From Bacteroidaceae bacterium (GTDB taxonomy: Bacteria; Bacteroidota; Bacteroidia; Bacteroidales; Bacteroidaceae), in NCBI GenBank assembly GCA_016284115.1, contig JAEEOD010000110.1:1-10810 (forward strand): a stretch of DNA of 10,810 nucleotides. Reading direction: 5' to 3'. Positions 1 through 8,389 of this stretch are shown here, one piece after another. How positions within the stretch are numbered: the first letter of the stretch is position 1; every line of letters begins with the position of its first letter. The notes beneath the pieces are model-generated. The model was given only the letters and a program-made list of their open reading frames with translations. It made no database searches and was not told the origin of the DNA. Made by a program: the position numbers and the translations under genes.

Positions 1-1
1 C

Positions 2-637
2 GCTGTGGCTGCTTATTCTTATATGGCATGGGTGCCAGTGATTCAGCCACCTATCATGCGACTGCTTACCACCAAGAAGGAGCGTGTTATCCGCATGAAA
101 CCTCCAAGAGCCGTTTCTAAGAACGAGAAGGTAATCTTCCCAATCGTAGGTCTGTTGCTGACTGCCTTCCTGGTACCTTCAGGTCTGCCTCTGCTGGGTA
201 TGCTGTTCTTCGGTAACCTACTGAAGGAAAGTGGTGTTACCCGTCGTCTGGCTGAGACTGCTCGTAACCAGTTGATCGACGTAGTAACCATCCTGTTAGG
301 CTTCACCGTAGGTTGCTCTACTCAGGCATCTGAGTTCATTACCGTGAACTCACTGCTGATCTTCGGTCTGGGTGCATTGTCATTTGTGATTGCAACTGCT
401 TCTGGTGTGCTGTTCGTGAAGTTCTTCAACCTGTTCCTGAAAGAGGGCAATAAGATCAATCCATTGATTGGTAATGCAGGTGTATCTGCTGTACCTGATG
501 CTGCTCGTATCTCTCAGAATGTAGGTCTGGAATACGACCCATCTAACTACCTGCTGATGCAGGCTATGGGTCCGAACGTAGCCGGTGTGATTGGTTCTGC
601 CGTAGCTGCCGGTGTGCTGTTGGGCTTCTTGATTTAA
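2..637 (+). CDS. Sodium ion-translocating decarboxylase, beta subunit (5'-truncated)
   Basis: This is the C-terminal part (about 211 residues) of the integral membrane beta subunit of a biotin-dependent Na+-pumping decarboxylase (OadB/MmdB/GcdB family), which couples decarboxylation of carboxybiotin to Na+ export. The window edge removes the start, and the first complete codon is at position 2. The stretch at 458-508 reads [17 protein letters not shown] and keeps the Asn, Gly, Ser and Arg shown to matter in Klebsiella OadB (N373, G377, S382, R389 in that protein). The ending [16 protein letters not shown] is a family hallmark. Several hydrophobic segments fit the known multi-span topology. 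Family members are about 370-430 residues, so roughly half is missing. The substrate (oxaloacetate, methylmalonyl-CoA or glutaconyl-CoA) cannot be told from this subunit, and the partner genes would lie to the left. Codons are strongly biased (many CTG, GGT, GTA), suggesting high expression. Confidence 0.95.
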   Translation, partial: AVAAYSYMAWVPVIQPPIMRLLTTKKERVIRMKPPRAVSKNEKVIFPIVGLLLTAFLVPSGLPLLGMLFFGNLLKESGVTRRLAETARNQLIDVVTILLGFTVGCSTQASEFITVNSLLIFGLGALSFVIATASGVLFVKFFNLFLKEGNKINPLIGNAGVSAVPDAARISQNVGLEYDPSNYLLMQAMGPNVAGVIGSAVAAGVLLGFLI

Positions 638-660
638 AGTTTATATTAAATCGCCAATAA

Positions 661-700
661 AAAAGCGGGGAAAGCTTGATGCTTTCTCCGCTTTTCTTTT
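661..700 (+). terminator. Rho-independent terminator after decarboxylase beta gene
   Basis: Arms 661-675 (AAAAGCGGGGAAAGC) and 681-695 (GCTTTCTCCGCTTTT) pair over 15 positions with one G-T wobble around a 5-nt TTGAT loop. The run CTTTTCTTTT follows directly. It lies 23 nt after the stop codon and ends the decarboxylase transcript. Confidence 0.9.
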
Positions 701-708
701 TACCTTTG
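676..708 (+). promoter_or_regulatory. Bacteroidota-type promoter for the GH13 gene
   Basis: TACCTTTG at 701-708 matches the -7 consensus TAnnTTTG exactly. A TTG at 676-678, inside the terminator loop, is a possible -33 element but at 22 nt, wider than the 19 nt of the other promoters here. Transcription would start near 715, giving a 5' leader of only about 20 nt before the ATG at 735. No Shine-Dalgarno sequence is visible, as is usual in this phylum. Confidence 0.65.
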
Positions 709-734
709 TACTATATACCAAATATCTTTTTACC

Positions 735-2579
735 ATGAAGAAACTATTTTCCATGTTGGGAGCACTGATGCTCAGCTTCACCTCCCATGCCGCAACGATT
801 AACAAAATCGACCCACCCTACTGGTATGTTGGACTGCAACAGAGCGAATTGCAATTGATGGTCTATGGCAACGACATAGGCTTCTCGCAAGTGTCAACCG
901 ACTATCCTGGCGTAGAGATTACCAACACAGTGACATTGGAAAGCCGTAACTACCTTTTGGTATATCTGAATATTAAAGATGCTAAACCAGGCAAGATGCA
1001 GCTTACCTTCACCAAAGATAATCAGCAAATCAAGCAGGATTACGAGCTGAAGGCACGTGCCAAAAAAGGTGAAGAACATACGGGCTTCGACAGCAGCGAT
1101 GTGCTCTACCTTCTCATGCCCGACCGTTTCGCCAATGGCGACGAGAGCATAGACAATATAAAGGGCATGTCTGACTACAAAGTGGACCGCACCAATCCCA
1201 ACGGTCGTCATGGTGGCGACATGAAGGGTATAGAACAACACCTCGACTATTTCACCGAATTAGGTGTAACTGCCCTATGGTTTACTCCTGTATTGGAGAA
1301 CGATATGCGTGGCGGTTCCTATCACGGCTATGCTACTACCGACTACTACAAAGTAGATCCACGCTTCGGCACGAATGAAGAATACAAGCAACTGATTGCC
1401 AAAGCACATCAGAAAGGCCTCAAAGTGGTAATGGACATGATATTCAACCATTGTGGCAGTGAACATGCATGGCTAAAAGACATGCCATCGCGCGACTGGT
1501 TCAACCATTTCGACTATCAGGAGAACTTTGTACAAACCAATTATCGCCTCACCCCAGTAGTGGATCCATATGCTTCGAAGCACGACTTCGACCGCATGGC
1601 AAACGGCTGGTTTGTACGCACCATGCCCGACCTCAACCAGAACAATCCGCATGTAATGACCTATCTGGTGCAAACTAGCATCTGGTGGGTGGAATATGCC
1701 GACATCGATGGCATTCGCATGGACACCTATCCTTATGCCGACTATCAGGCCATGAGTCATTGGATGGCAATATTAAATAAGGAGTACCCCAACTTTAATG
1801 TAGTGGGCGAGTCATGGGTAACGGAGCCAGCCTTCACCGCTTGGTTCCAAAAGGATTCAAAGTTGGCAAAACCGCTGAACAGCAATCTGACCACCGTGAT
1901 GGATTTCAGTTTCTTCGACAAGGTAAATATCGCCAAGAAGGAGCAAAGCGACGGACAAGGTCGAGGTCTTGATCGCATCTACAACAACTTCGTCTACGAC
2001 TTCCTATACCCCAACCCGCTATCGGTGCTTACTTTTATTGAAAACCATGACACCGACCGTTTCTTAGAAGAAGGAAACGATTTCGCTGCACTCAAGCAAG
2101 CAGCTACTATGCTACTTACCCTTCCTCGCATTCCACAACTGTATTATGGTACTGAAGTGTTGATGAATGGGGTGAAAACCAAAAGTGACGGTTATGTACG
2201 CAAGGACTTCCCTGGTGGATGGAAGGGCGACAAACAGAATGCCTTTACCGCTGCGGGTAGAACTGCTGCACAAAACGAGTGCTTCGATTTCTACAAGACC
2301 ATCCTGCACTGGCGCAAAGGCAATGAAGTAATTAGCAAAGGCAGCATGACGCACTTCTTGGTAGAGAATAGCGTATATGCCTATGCCCGTCAACTCAATG
2401 GTAAAACTGTGTTTGTAATGCTGAACGGCAGCGACAAGGAAACAATCGCTAATCTTAGCATCTATGCAGAAATTCTGCAGGGTTACGCCACTGGTAAGGA
2501 TGTACTCACAGGCAAAACCATTCAATTAGACAAGGAACTGAAGATGCAACCACGCGAAACGCTTGTAATCGAACTATAG
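735..2579 (+). CDS. SusA-like GH13 alpha-amylase/neopullulanase, secreted
   Basis: This 614-residue enzyme is predicted to hydrolyse alpha-1,4 links in starch-derived oligosaccharides, pullulan or cyclodextrins in the periplasm. A signal peptide (about residues 1-19, ending SHA) is followed by an N-terminal beta domain of the cyclomaltodextrinase type (about 20-110), the GH13 TIM barrel (about 120-500) and a C-terminal beta domain. All catalytic motifs are present: DMIFNH at 234-239, GIRMD with nucleophile Asp330 and Arg328, GESW with acid/base Glu359, and ENHD with Asp439. Length and layout resemble Bacteroides SusA (recalled as about 617 residues). It has its own promoter and terminator, and no susB/C/D/E or susR gene adjoins it here, so it is an orphan or a detached member of a starch system. 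Neopullulanase versus cyclomaltodextrinase specificity cannot be decided by eye. Confidence 0.93.
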   Translation: MKKLFSMLGALMLSFTSHAATINKIDPPYWYVGLQQSELQLMVYGNDIGFSQVSTDYPGVEITNTVTLESRNYLLVYLNIKDAKPGKMQLTFTKDNQQIKQDYELKARAKKGEEHTGFDSSDVLYLLMPDRFANGDESIDNIKGMSDYKVDRTNPNGRHGGDMKGIEQHLDYFTELGVTALWFTPVLENDMRGGSYHGYATTDYYKVDPRFGTNEEYKQLIAKAHQKGLKVVMDMIFNHCGSEHAWLKDMPSRDWFNHFDYQENFVQTNYRLTPVVDPYASKHDFDRMANGWFVRTMPDLNQNNPHVMTYLVQTSIWWVEYADIDGIRMDTYPYADYQAMSHWMAILNKEYPNFNVVGESWVTEPAFTAWFQKDSKLAKPLNSNLTTVMDFSFFDKVNIAKKEQSDGQGRGLDRIYNNFVYDFLYPNPLSVLTFIENHDTDRFLEEGNDFAALKQAATMLLTLPRIPQLYYGTEVLMNGVKTKSDGYVRKDFPGGWKGDKQNAFTAAGRTAAQNECFDFYKTILHWRKGNEVISKGSMTHFLVENSVYAYARQLNGKTVFVMLNGSDKETIANLSIYAEILQGYATGKDVLTGKTIQLDKELKMQPRETLVIEL

Positions 2580-2600
2580 TTTTCCTTCTTATATTTTCAC

Positions 2601-2640
2601 AAGAAGCTTCCCTTCTCCAATGGGAAGCTTCTTTGTTTTT
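2601..2640 (+). terminator. Rho-independent terminator after GH13 gene
   Basis: AAGAAGCTTCCC (2601-2612) pairs perfectly with GGGAAGCTTCTT (2622-2633) around a 9-nt loop, followed by TGTTTTT. It starts 21 nt after the stop codon and separates the GH13 gene from the efflux operon. Confidence 0.88.
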
Positions 2641-2696
2641 GTCCTTCTTTCCACGGAAAAAAGCAATTTACACCAATAAATGGTACAAATAGAACT

Positions 2697-2726
2697 TTGA
2701 TAATACAAATAAAGTTACGAATTTTG
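2697..2726 (+). promoter_or_regulatory. Promoter of the efflux operon
   Basis: A -33 TTG at 2697-2699 is followed after exactly 19 nt by GAATTTTG (2719-2726), which matches the TAnnTTTG -7 element at all but its first base. Transcription would begin near 2733, leaving an A/T-rich leader of about 30 nt. No operator palindrome or local regulator gene is evident upstream. Confidence 0.7.
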
Positions 2727-2764
2727 CACCCGATATAATAGTAGATAATAATTAAACAAACAAT

Positions 2765-3790
2765 ATGAAATCATTGACGTTTATGGGACTGCTGGCCATG
2801 GGATTGGTACTCGGCAGTTGTGGGAACAGCAAGGGCTCGCAGGAGAAAGCTCCCATGCGTGTGAAAACAGAAGTGGTAAAATCAAGTAGCGACGGTGCAA
2901 CTCAGTCGTACGTAGGCATTGTGGAAGAACGCGAGGGAACAGCCGTGAGTTTCACCAACATGGGGGTGGTACGTCACATGTTGGTGAATGAAGGTCAAGC
3001 CGTAAGTCGCGGACAACTCATTGCTGATATGGACGATACACAAGCCCGCAACATGCTGGCAGTCGCTGAGTCGAGTATGGCACAAGCCAACGACGCACTA
3101 CAGCGTTATGGTATGCTACACGACAATGGTTCGCTGCCCGAAGTGAAATGGGTGGAAATACAAACCAAAGTACAGCAGGCTGAGTCACAACTTGCCATAG
3201 CGAAGAAGAACTTATCCGACTGTCAACTCAGGGCTCCCGTAAGCGGTATCATTGGCAAAAAGAACGTCAATGCTGGCGAAACTGCCATGCCTTCTGTAGC
3301 TGTAGTAACCATTCTTGATATCAACAGTGTAAAAGTAAAGATCTCCGTACCAGAAGCTGAAATCAAGCAGATTGACAGCAACACTACATCCATCATAAAT
3401 GTCGAGGCAGCTGGCAAGCAAGTAAAGGGTGGACATATAGAAAAAGGTGTTCAGGCTGATGCACTGACACATACCTATCCAGTACGCATTAATGTTGAGA
3501 ATCCCGACCGTAAACTGCTGCCCGGTATGGTAGCAAATGTTCAATTAGGTCAGACCAATGGTGAGGTGGCTGCAGTGCCTACCCTACCTGTAACCAGTGT
3601 ACAGAAGAGGGCCGATGGCTCGTTGTTTGTATGGGTAGTAGATAGCGAGAATACTGCCCACCGCAAACCCGTGAATGTTGGTCAGACCATGGGTACACGT
3701 ATTGCAGTAACCAGCGGTATTGCTGACGGTCAGCGCGTTATAACCGAAGGCTATCAGAAACTGAGTGAAGGTAGCAAAGTAGTCTTCTAA
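2765..3790 (+). CDS. RND efflux periplasmic adaptor (membrane fusion lipoprotein)
   Basis: This 341-residue adaptor links an inner-membrane RND permease to an outer-membrane channel. It begins with a lipoprotein signal peptide; the lipobox LGSC puts the lipidated Cys at residue 19. The split lipoyl-like domain shows as GQAVSRGQLIADMD (about 77-90) and LRAPVSGIIG (155-164). Between them lies a polar, Ala/Gln-rich alpha-hairpin (about 93-150) of the kind that contacts the TolC-type partner. Beta-barrel and membrane-proximal domains follow (ISVPEAEI, then LPGMVANVQL). It is the first gene of a three-gene operon, with the permease start 6 or 18 nt after its stop. Length and order fit the HlyD/AcrA family. 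The substrate is unknown. Confidence 0.94.
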   Translation: MKSLTFMGLLAMGLVLGSCGNSKGSQEKAPMRVKTEVVKSSSDGATQSYVGIVEEREGTAVSFTNMGVVRHMLVNEGQAVSRGQLIADMDDTQARNMLAVAESSMAQANDALQRYGMLHDNGSLPEVKWVEIQTKVQQAESQLAIAKKNLSDCQLRAPVSGIIGKKNVNAGETAMPSVAVVTILDINSVKVKISVPEAEIKQIDSNTTSIINVEAAGKQVKGGHIEKGVQADALTHTYPVRINVENPDRKLLPGMVANVQLGQTNGEVAAVPTLPVTSVQKRADGSLFVWVVDSENTAHRKPVNVGQTMGTRIAVTSGIADGQRVITEGYQKLSEGSKVVF

Positions 3791-3796
3791 TGCATA

Positions 3797-6700
3797 ATGG
3801 AGGATAATATGGAAGACAAAAAGATAAATTGGTTCAAATGGCCATTGGAGCACTATTCCATATCTTTGCTCCTGGTCGTGATATTCTTTATTATGGGCAT
3901 CTACGGTATGTATGTGATGCCCAAAGATGAGTTCCCAGCCTTCACTATTCGTCAAGGTGTAGTGATAGGTGTTTATCCCGGTGCTACTGCCGAGGAAGTG
4001 GAGGAGCAACTTACCAAACCTTTGGAGCGTTATCTGTTTACCTATCAGGAGGTAAACCGCGCCAAGACCACCTCTACCTCACAAAACGGCATGTCTATCG
4101 TAATGGTGCGCCTCAACGATGAGGTGAACAACAAAGATGAGGTGTGGAGTAAGGTGAAACACGGCGTTAATACTTTTAAGTCGAGCTTGCCAACAGGTGT
4201 TCTGGCTTTAGTGGTAAATGATGACTTTGGTAATACGAGTGCCCTACTTATCGCAATGGAAAGTGCAGAACGCAGCTATCGTGAACTGCACGAGTACACC
4301 GACGAGTTAAGTGACCGTTTGCGCCGCATACCGTCAGTCGCTAATGTAAATATATATGGTGACAAGAAAGAGCAGATCAGTCTGTACATTGACCGCCAAC
4401 GTCTGCAAGCCTACGGCATTGGGCAACAAACCCTCATGACCCAGTTGCAGGCGCAAGGACTTACCACCATGAGCGGCAGCATTATCAGCAACACACAACA
4501 AACACCTATACATATTGACCCCATAGAAAACAACGAAGAGGAAATTGCCAACCTCATTATCTTCAACGATGCTTCCACTGGCAAGGTAGTGCGTGTACGC
4601 GACGTGGCACGAGTTGTACGAGAATACGACCTATCCGACAGCTACATCGAGCAGAACGGACACCCCTGTGTATTGCTATCGATGGAAATGGTACCAGGCA
4701 ATAACATCGTGATGTATGGCAAGGAAGTTGACAAGGTACTGGAAGATTTCCGTCAAGATGTTCTGCCTGACGACGTGACCATTACCCGCATAGCCGACCA
4801 GCCAAAGGTAGTGGCCGATAGCGTTAGTGCATTCCTGCGCGACCTGATTATCTCCATGATAGTCATCGTGATAGTAATGTTGTTACTGTTCCCGTTGCGT
4901 TCAGCCATTGTGGCCGCTATCACCGTACCTATCAGTACCTTTATCTCTGTATCGGTGATGTTTATGTGCGGCATTGAGCTCAATATGGTGACTTTAGCCG
5001 CCTTGATTGTGGTTTTGGGAATGGTAGTTGATAACTCTATTGTGGTGATTGACGGTTACCTGGAATATATCGGTAAAGGCCTTGAACCTAAGAAAGCTGC
5101 TATTGAATCTGCCAAGCAGTATTTCATGCCGATGCTGTTGGCTACCCTATGTATCTGCATCATCTTCTACCCACTGCTATACACCATGAAGGGTGCCTTC
5201 CACGATGCACTGGTGGAGTTCCCTTTGACCATCACCATTAACTTGATGGTATCACTCTTCTTAGCAGTGATGGTTATCCCATTCTTGGAGGTGCTGATTA
5301 TTAAGCCGGAAAAGGTGTTGAACAAGAAGAAGGACAAACGTTCACTCACCGACATCGTACAGGAAACTTACGACAAGGTACTGGCGGTTACTTTCCGTCA
5401 TCCTTGGGCAACAATTATTTGTGGTATCGGACTGGTTATCCTCTCTAGTGTCATTATTCCATTTCTGAAGATTCGTGTTTTCCCATATGCAGACCGTGAA
5501 CAGTTTGCCGTCGAGATATTCCTACCCGACAGTAAGGGACTCGATGACACACGCTTGATAGCTGACTCACTGCGTCAGGTGCTGCAAGACGACAAGGACG
5601 TTACCACTATCACTAGTTTCATCGGTTGTTCATCTCCACGTTTCCAAGTAACCTATGCTCCGCAAATAGCTGGGCGCAATTATGCACAGTTTATTGTTAA
5701 CACCGTATCACAGGATGCTACCTTGAAGTTGTTGGCCAAATACCAGCCCGTATGGAGCGAGGCATTCCCTGATGCTTATATCCGTTTCAAACGATTGGAT
5801 TATCTGGAGGTGACCGAAATGGAATACCGCTTCTATAGTGATGACATCGAGGCGTTACACGAGGCTGGCGAACAACTGATGGTTCGTATGCGCGAGATGC
5901 CCGAGGTGGAATGGGTACATAGCGATTTTTTCAACCCCTACCCTGTCATTAATGTCAATCTCGATCCTGTGATATCGGCACAGTTAGGCATTAACCGAAC
6001 TACGGCATCACTGGGTCTGGCAACCGTTACCAGCGACATGCAAGTGGGAGAAATCTGGGAGGGTGACTACAACCTGCCTGTGGTAATGAAGAATAGCAAT
6101 GAAATCACCTATTCCGACGTTGAAAACCTGGGCATCACCTCTCCTATCGCCATGATATCATCGAATCTACAAGGACTAGGCGATAATTCCGCTGCCAATG
6201 GCAATGTGCCTTTGCGACAATTTGCAAAGGTGGCTCCTTCATGGAAGGAGAGTCGCATCATGCATCGTGGCGGCGAGCGGTGTCTTACCGTTACAGGACA
6301 GTTTGCGCAAGGTGTTTACGCAGCACCTGTAGAGAGCCGCATTGCTGATATTATGGAAAAAGAGCTTGATCTGCCGGCTGGTGTACGTTCTGAAGTCGGT
6401 GGTGAAATAGAATATGATGCCGAAGCACTGCCTCAGATATTTGGTGGGGTGGCTATTTCCCTTGTGTTTATTTTCTTCTTCCTGTTGTTCAACTTCAAGA
6501 AGTATGGCATCACCTCCGTTTGTATTGCAGCCATGGGCTTGATGATGCCAGGTGCATTGATTGGTCTAGGACTAATGGACCGTACCTTCGGTCTTACTTC
6601 CGTCATGGGATTAATTACCCTGATGGGTATGATTATGCGTAACGAGATATTGATATTCGAACATGCCAATGGATTGGTAAAGAAGTTTTTAGCAGAGCAT

Positions 6701-6976
6701 CCTAAGCCCGTAAAGGCCACCAAAGAAGAGAAGCGTGAATACTACAAGCAGTACAACAAAGCCGTAGAACAGGCAGCCCGTGATGCTGGTAGCCGACGCA
6801 TGGTTCCTATCTTCCTTACCACTGCCACCACAGCAGTAGGTGTGATACCTATGATTATTGCACAGACATCGTTCTGGATGCCAGTGGGTGTCACCATTTT
6901 TGCGGGTGGTATTGGCTCGCTCATTATGGTAGTAACTGTATTGCCAGTTGTGTACTGGAAGGTCAATCTAAAATAA
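3797..6976 (+). CDS. RND efflux permease subunit (AcrB-like superfamily)
   Basis: This roughly 1059-residue inner-membrane, proton-driven transporter is predicted to export an unknown substrate. The layout is the RND double repeat: TM1 (about 18-38), a large periplasmic domain, TM2-6 (about 349-500), TM7 (about 538-558), a second periplasmic domain, and TM8-12 (from about 881). The proton-relay segment in TM4 reads GMVVDNSIVV (Asp412-Asn413 where AcrB has Asp407-Asp408). In TM10 it reads MIMRNEILIF (Arg948 where AcrB has Lys940). The loop between TM10 and TM11 is longer and more charged than in AcrB. Two starts are possible: ATG 3797, or ATG 3809 (four residues shorter), which has GGAGG at 3799-3803 five nt upstream and may be the true one. 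Adaptor and channel genes flank it with tight spacing, so one operon is likely. Drug, bile-salt, metal or fatty-acid export cannot be told apart. Confidence 0.95.
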   Translation: MEDNMEDKKINWFKWPLEHYSISLLLVVIFFIMGIYGMYVMPKDEFPAFTIRQGVVIGVYPGATAEEVEEQLTKPLERYLFTYQEVNRAKTTSTSQNGMSIVMVRLNDEVNNKDEVWSKVKHGVNTFKSSLPTGVLALVVNDDFGNTSALLIAMESAERSYRELHEYTDELSDRLRRIPSVANVNIYGDKKEQISLYIDRQRLQAYGIGQQTLMTQLQAQGLTTMSGSIISNTQQTPIHIDPIENNEEEIANLIIFNDASTGKVVRVRDVARVVREYDLSDSYIEQNGHPCVLLSMEMVPGNNIVMYGKEVDKVLEDFRQDVLPDDVTITRIADQPKVVADSVSAFLRDLIISMIVIVIVMLLLFPLRSAIVAAITVPISTFISVSVMFMCGIELNMVTLAALIVVLGMVVDNSIVVIDGYLEYIGKGLEPKKAAIESAKQYFMPMLLATLCICIIFYPLLYTMKGAFHDALVEFPLTITINLMVSLFLAVMVIPFLEVLIIKPEKVLNKKKDKRSLTDIVQETYDKVLAVTFRHPWATIICGIGLVILSSVIIPFLKIRVFPYADREQFAVEIFLPDSKGLDDTRLIADSLRQVLQDDKDVTTITSFIGCSSPRFQVTYAPQIAGRNYAQFIVNTVSQDATLKLLAKYQPVWSEAFPDAYIRFKRLDYLEVTEMEYRFYSDDIEALHEAGEQLMVRMREMPEVEWVHSDFFNPYPVINVNLDPVISAQLGINRTTASLGLATVTSDMQVGEIWEGDYNLPVVMKNSNEITYSDVENLGITSPIAMISSNLQGLGDNSAANGNVPLRQFAKVAPSWKESRIMHRGGERCLTVTGQFAQGVYAAPVESRIADIMEKELDLPAGVRSEVGGEIEYDAEALPQIFGGVAISLVFIFFFLLFNFKKYGITSVCIAAMGLMMPGALIGLGLMDRTFGLTSVMGLITLMGMIMRNEILIFEHANGLVKKFLAEHPKPVKATKEEKREYYKQYNKAVEQAARDAGSRRMVPIFLTTATTAVGVIPMIIAQTSFWMPVGVTIFAGGIGSLIMVVTVLPVVYWKVNLK

Positions 6977-6983
6977 GCAAGAC

Positions 6984-8339
6984 ATGAAAAGATATATATT
7001 TATAATAGGTGTAGCATTGACAATAGCCAATTGTCAATCATTATTTGCACAACAGACATACACTTTGGAGCAGATTCTTGATTCTGCTCGCCATAACAAT
7101 ATCACCCTGCGCAACGCACAGCGTAGCGTAGATGCCGCTGAACAACAGCGTAAGGAAGCCTTCACCAAATACTTCCCTACTGTCAGTGGTTCAGGTTTCT
7201 GGTTCAATGCCAACAAGGGTATGGCACAGATGGACATCAACATGTCTGATTACATCACCCCCGAGTTAGCACAAAGCATTGCCCAATCGGGCATCCTACC
7301 CGTTGAAGCTTTGGCATCGTTAGGTCAGCCCATCAGTATAGGACTGATGAAGAAAGGCGTGATGGGTAGTGTGGTAGCCATGCAACCCGTATTTGCAGGC
7401 GGACAAATCATCAACGGCAACAAGCTTGCCAAGGTAGGTGAAGATGTGAGTCGCTTACAACTGCAACTCTCAGAGAACGAAGTGGAGAAAACCGCTGAGC
7501 AATACTATTGGCAGATTGTATCGTTGGAAGAAAAACTCAAGACCGTGAATGCTGTTGAAACCTTGCTGGCCGACATCAACAAGGATGTAACGGTAGCAGT
7601 GAAAGCTGGTGTTGCCATGCGTAATGACCTCTTGCAGGTGGAACTCCGTCAGAACGATGTGGAAAGTCAGAAGCTCACACTGAACAACAATATCTCTATC
7701 CTACGTATGCTCTTGGCACAGTATTGTGGTTTGCAGTCCACTGACTACACCCTAAGCTACGACCCCGAGGTGCAGTCGCCGATTATAGAGAAGCAAGACC
7801 ACCAACTGGCATTACTCAGCACTGCAGAATATAAGCTCTTAGACAAGCAGGTGGAAGCAACCAATCTACAGAAGAAGATGGCCATCGGCCAGAACCTTCC
7901 AACTGTGGCCGTAGGTGGAGGACTTGTTTATCACAACATGATGGAAACTGGCCGATCGTTTGGTATGCTGATGGCAACCGTAAGCATCCCTATCTCCGAC
8001 TGGTGGGGTGGCTCACATAATATCAAACGCAAGAAGATTGAGTACCAAAAAGCGGTTGACCAACTGAACGACAATGCCGAGATGTTAAAGATACGCATGC
8101 AGAGTACTTGGAACAATGTGCAGGAAGCTTACAACCAACTCTCCATTGCCCAGCGTAGTATCGAACAGGCAGAGGAGAACCTTCGTCTGAACCGCGACTT
8201 TTACCAGGCCGGCACAACTACCATGTCAGACTTGCTCGAAGCACAGCTACTCTATCAGCAGGCACTCGACAAGCGCACCGATGCCTATACTGACTATCAA
8301 AACAAGCTCTTGGCATACCGTCAGGCAGTGGGTGAATAA
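6984..8339 (+). CDS. TolC-like outer-membrane efflux channel (OMF family)
   Basis: This 451-residue protein is the outer-membrane exit duct of the pump. A signal peptide (cleavage likely after LFA, residue 22) precedes two outer-membrane efflux protein repeats. The first runs from TYTLEQILDSARHNN and holds KYFPTVSGSG. The second, from about residue 280, holds QNLPTVAVGGG. Long Gln/Ala/Leu-rich helices lie between and after, including a C-terminal one with YQAGTTTMSDLLEAQ. Such internal duplication and the xxPTV motifs are typical of TolC/OprM relatives. Cys17 is not in a lipobox (Asn precedes it), so unlike OprM it is probably not lipidated. The start is 7 nt after the permease stop, so it should be cotranscribed with the adaptor and permease. 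No canonical terminator follows; the next element is the 22-nt repeat array. Confidence 0.94.
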   Translation: MKRYIFIIGVALTIANCQSLFAQQTYTLEQILDSARHNNITLRNAQRSVDAAEQQRKEAFTKYFPTVSGSGFWFNANKGMAQMDINMSDYITPELAQSIAQSGILPVEALASLGQPISIGLMKKGVMGSVVAMQPVFAGGQIINGNKLAKVGEDVSRLQLQLSENEVEKTAEQYYWQIVSLEEKLKTVNAVETLLADINKDVTVAVKAGVAMRNDLLQVELRQNDVESQKLTLNNNISILRMLLAQYCGLQSTDYTLSYDPEVQSPIIEKQDHQLALLSTAEYKLLDKQVEATNLQKKMAIGQNLPTVAVGGGLVYHNMMETGRSFGMLMATVSIPISDWWGGSHNIKRKKIEYQKAVDQLNDNAEMLKIRMQSTWNNVQEAYNQLSIAQRSIEQAEENLRLNRDFYQAGTTTMSDLLEAQLLYQQALDKRTDAYTDYQNKLLAYRQAVGE

Positions 8340-8389
8340 CACCATTAAATACCCTTCTTTGAGCCCTTTCTGAAAGGAATGCCTCCCAC

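Noticed and set aside
1469..1678. 69-codon plus-strand frame inside the GH13 gene
   Set aside because: It is an out-of-frame overlap with the catalytic domain and has no start signal or family resemblance.
2112..2525. 137-codon minus-strand reading frame
   Set aside because: It lies wholly inside the GH13 gene, has no recognisable domain and reads as a shadow of the + strand codons. Other minus-strand frames were dismissed likewise.
8365..8377. CCTTTC-T-GAAAGG palindrome as terminator of the efflux operon
   Set aside because: The stem is short, the loop nearly absent and no T-run follows.
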